A stretch of DNA of 64,000 nt. Origin: Rhyacichthys aspro. Lineage: Eukaryota > Chordata > Actinopteri > Gobiiformes > Rhyacichthyidae. Shown one piece after another: positions 61,950 through 64,000 of the stretch (its first letter is position 1; each line of letters begins with the position of its first letter). Made by a program: the position numbers and the translations under genes. The DNA is taken from assembly GCA_036850595.1 (NCBI GenBank), contig CM072154.1:13523330-13587329 (forward strand). Direction: 5' to 3'. Below the pieces are notes generated by a model. That model saw only the letters and a list, made by a program, of their open reading frames with translations. It was not told the DNA's origin and made no database searches.

Positions 61950-64000
61950 GACTAAGCAGCACCAGGTTAGCCTCGTGGAAAGGTGACGACATGGCACGCA
62001 TCATGAGAAAGCGTGCAGCAGACACAGTGCGCAATCCTCCTGGGAAAATGTATAGGAAATGTCATGCACTCTGCAGGTAAAAAAAAAGCAGAATGATGCA
62101 GCAGCAAAGATAATGAGCAGGGACATATTTGTCTAATGAAACCAAATCCTCCTCTCCTTCCCTGCCCTCCAACCAGGGTTTGTAAAGGAGTCACCCTGAG
62201 CCAATCTGATACTGTTTCCTCATACTGCACCTAGGATCTATGCCTTCCCTTCACCTCCAATCATCCCCTATCCCCAGTTCTTAAACAAACACTGGACTAT
62301 AGTTTGAACATGTCTTCAAGACCAACCCGTATTCGTGTAAAGCTACACAATGTCAGCACACATCTCCATCACTTTTTTCATCCCTCCTTGTGTCACTTTC
62401 ATTAGATTCTCTGAACAGAGCAGTCCAAAAATAACTAAAGCTCGGAGGATTGCCCTAATGCCATTACATTACTACTGAGCCAGCAGGAGAGACTGAGGGG
62501 TGTGGACGGCAGAAGTGGGAACACACTCTATTGTGTAATCATATTAGGGTTATACACATGGATTATGAGTAATGGCGTTCAAAATCCTCATCTGAAGACA
62601 CCCGCCACATACAGGAATGAAAAGGGATTGTGTGAGCAGATGTCTAGGTGTTTATGAAGCGCTTATAAAGTAACATGTAGTGAGTATTATCCAGTTATGT
62701 TTTCACATTAACAAGATTACTTTAATCTGTGTTCCAGTGGGGGGTCTGATTCATCTGACACCTGGGAACAACATAAAAAGGACTGAGCGAGATATCTATC
62801 TATAAACTAGTACAAGAGGATGAAGTTGTTGTTTTGTTAATAAAATAATATCTTTTAATGTACACCGCCCACAGACAATTTAACATTATCTTCCTTTTCT
62901 AGTTTTTGGTTGTATCAAGTACAATATGCATACACCATGACAGAAAGCAAAACAGAAGCTATCTCAGAGCTGCATCTTTTCACATACAACACACATATGT
63001 TCATTACAGTCGTGCACTTACACACCCCTCTTACTCACTTTAAACATTTGAAGTTAAAACAGCTCACACCATAGCCCGTTGACTGATATAACATGTTTTA
63101 GATGAAACTCAAAAGGGGACTAAAAAATAATTTTAAGGTGAAAATTTTCATTCGTATTGCTGAGCTGCACTAATATGGTGCTCGTGCTTTGCCACACCTG
63201 AACTATACTGATAAGAGTTTGGACTATAATTTTTGTCAAGAAATGTGGCAGGAAGGCTACATTCCTCTTTGGGAAATTTAGAGTTGATTCAGGTTAAAGT
63301 GCTTTAACACCAAAGAATGACATTATAATCAAAGTGGCAGAAAATAAGATAATGGCCTATGTGAACAAAAGGTCTATCACTTATCAGTATGCTAACATGT
63401 ATAGTAGTTTCCTTAAATTCCAATATAGCCTGTTTTCTGTATTTTCAGGACAAATAGGTTATTTTATCAGTAAGATTTACAAATAGCCTACTAGCTAATC
63501 TCTTTACAAACACATAGGCCTACAATTAATCTCTAAAAACAGACCAACTTCAATTTGTGGATATTAGGGACATTTTCTGCACTCTCCTGTGCTCATCCAA
63601 CTCTGACCTTTAATTTACCAAAGCTATTTAAATACTGCCCCCTGGTGATTAAGAAAGTTATATTACCAAAAACTTGGTGCACTGTCCTTTAAACTAAACT
63701 CACCCGGAGGGCCAGCACGTTCCCAGACCCATCTCTTATGTAACATATAGGCCACTACCATTTGTTTAGTTGGGGTGTGTGGCTGTCATTTTGCATGCTC
63801 ACATGCCTCTTCAGAAATTCTTCCTCTTACTCCGAGCACACTTTCACCTTTCCCCTTCTTTTTTTAGCCATCTTGACCTCTAAACTCTATTTTTTCTCTG
63901 CTGTTCTTTTCACTCTGACTTTGCCCTAAAGCTGAGCCCAGGCTTCTGTTCAGCTCAGCTGGAGAGTGCAATGAAAGATGATTCACATTTTCATTACCAC
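61950..64000. other. Right-end intergenic region
   Basis: No coding exon or RNA gene is supported. A CTCF-like motif is at 63634-63647. Confidence 0.5.
63634..63647 (-). promoter_or_regulatory. Candidate CTCF-binding motif, reverse orientation
   Basis: On the minus strand the sequence reads CACCAGGGGGCAGT, a close match to the CTCF core, opposite in orientation to the motif at 36818-36831. Confidence 0.5.

Noticed and set aside
1..64000. tRNA, rRNA or snoRNA genes
   Set aside because: I looked for tRNA A/B-box patterns and C/D-box signatures in introns and found none I could support by eye. A covariance-model scan would be needed to exclude small RNAs.

Overview
The window is vertebrate nuclear DNA from a ray-finned fish, probably an acanthomorph. 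The evidence is compact multi-exon genes with GT..AG introns, teleost-type interspersed repeats, long TA microsatellites, and protein sequences closest to known fish orthologues. I read exon structures by eye from splice sites and reading-frame continuity. All eight protein-coding genes join into uninterrupted frames of the length expected for their families.

Layout: 1-18.6 kb is a gene-poor stretch. It holds a TA microsatellite, a strange A/T-tract minisatellite with a higher-order duplication (about 2.0-2.9 kb), locally duplicated repeats (7.4-9.9 kb), an old fish interspersed repeat (14.3 kb) and several patches that look like conserved non-coding DNA. From 18.6 kb come trh (thyrotropin-releasing hormone precursor, +, seven tripeptide units), rbsn (rabenosyn-5, +), mrps25 (mitochondrial ribosomal protein S25, -), nr2c2 (orphan nuclear receptor TR4, -), b3galt4 (single-exon beta-1,3-galactosyltransferase, +), wdr46 (WD-repeat ribosome biogenesis factor, -), two tandem cytosolic sulfotransferase genes (+) with a dead terminal exon of a third copy between them, and prrt3 (proline-rich transmembrane protein 3, -). 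The prrt3 5' non-coding exon appears to lie near 61.5 kb. The last 2 kb shows no gene.

The genes do not form a pathway. The interest is in their order. rbsn, mrps25, nr2c2 and prrt3 correspond to human 3p25 genes. The convergent b3galt4/wdr46 pair corresponds to the extended MHC class II region of human 6p21. The two blocks abut at about 36-37 kb, where there is a near-consensus CTCF motif. A second CTCF-like motif in the opposite orientation lies at 63.6 kb. I found no RNA gene, CRISPR array or intact transposase gene. A non-autonomous hAT-like element with an 8-bp target duplication sits downstream of rbsn. No clearly new system is visible. The most unusual items are the minisatellite, the sulfotransferase relic, the synteny junction and an unassigned exon-like segment at 3.7 kb.
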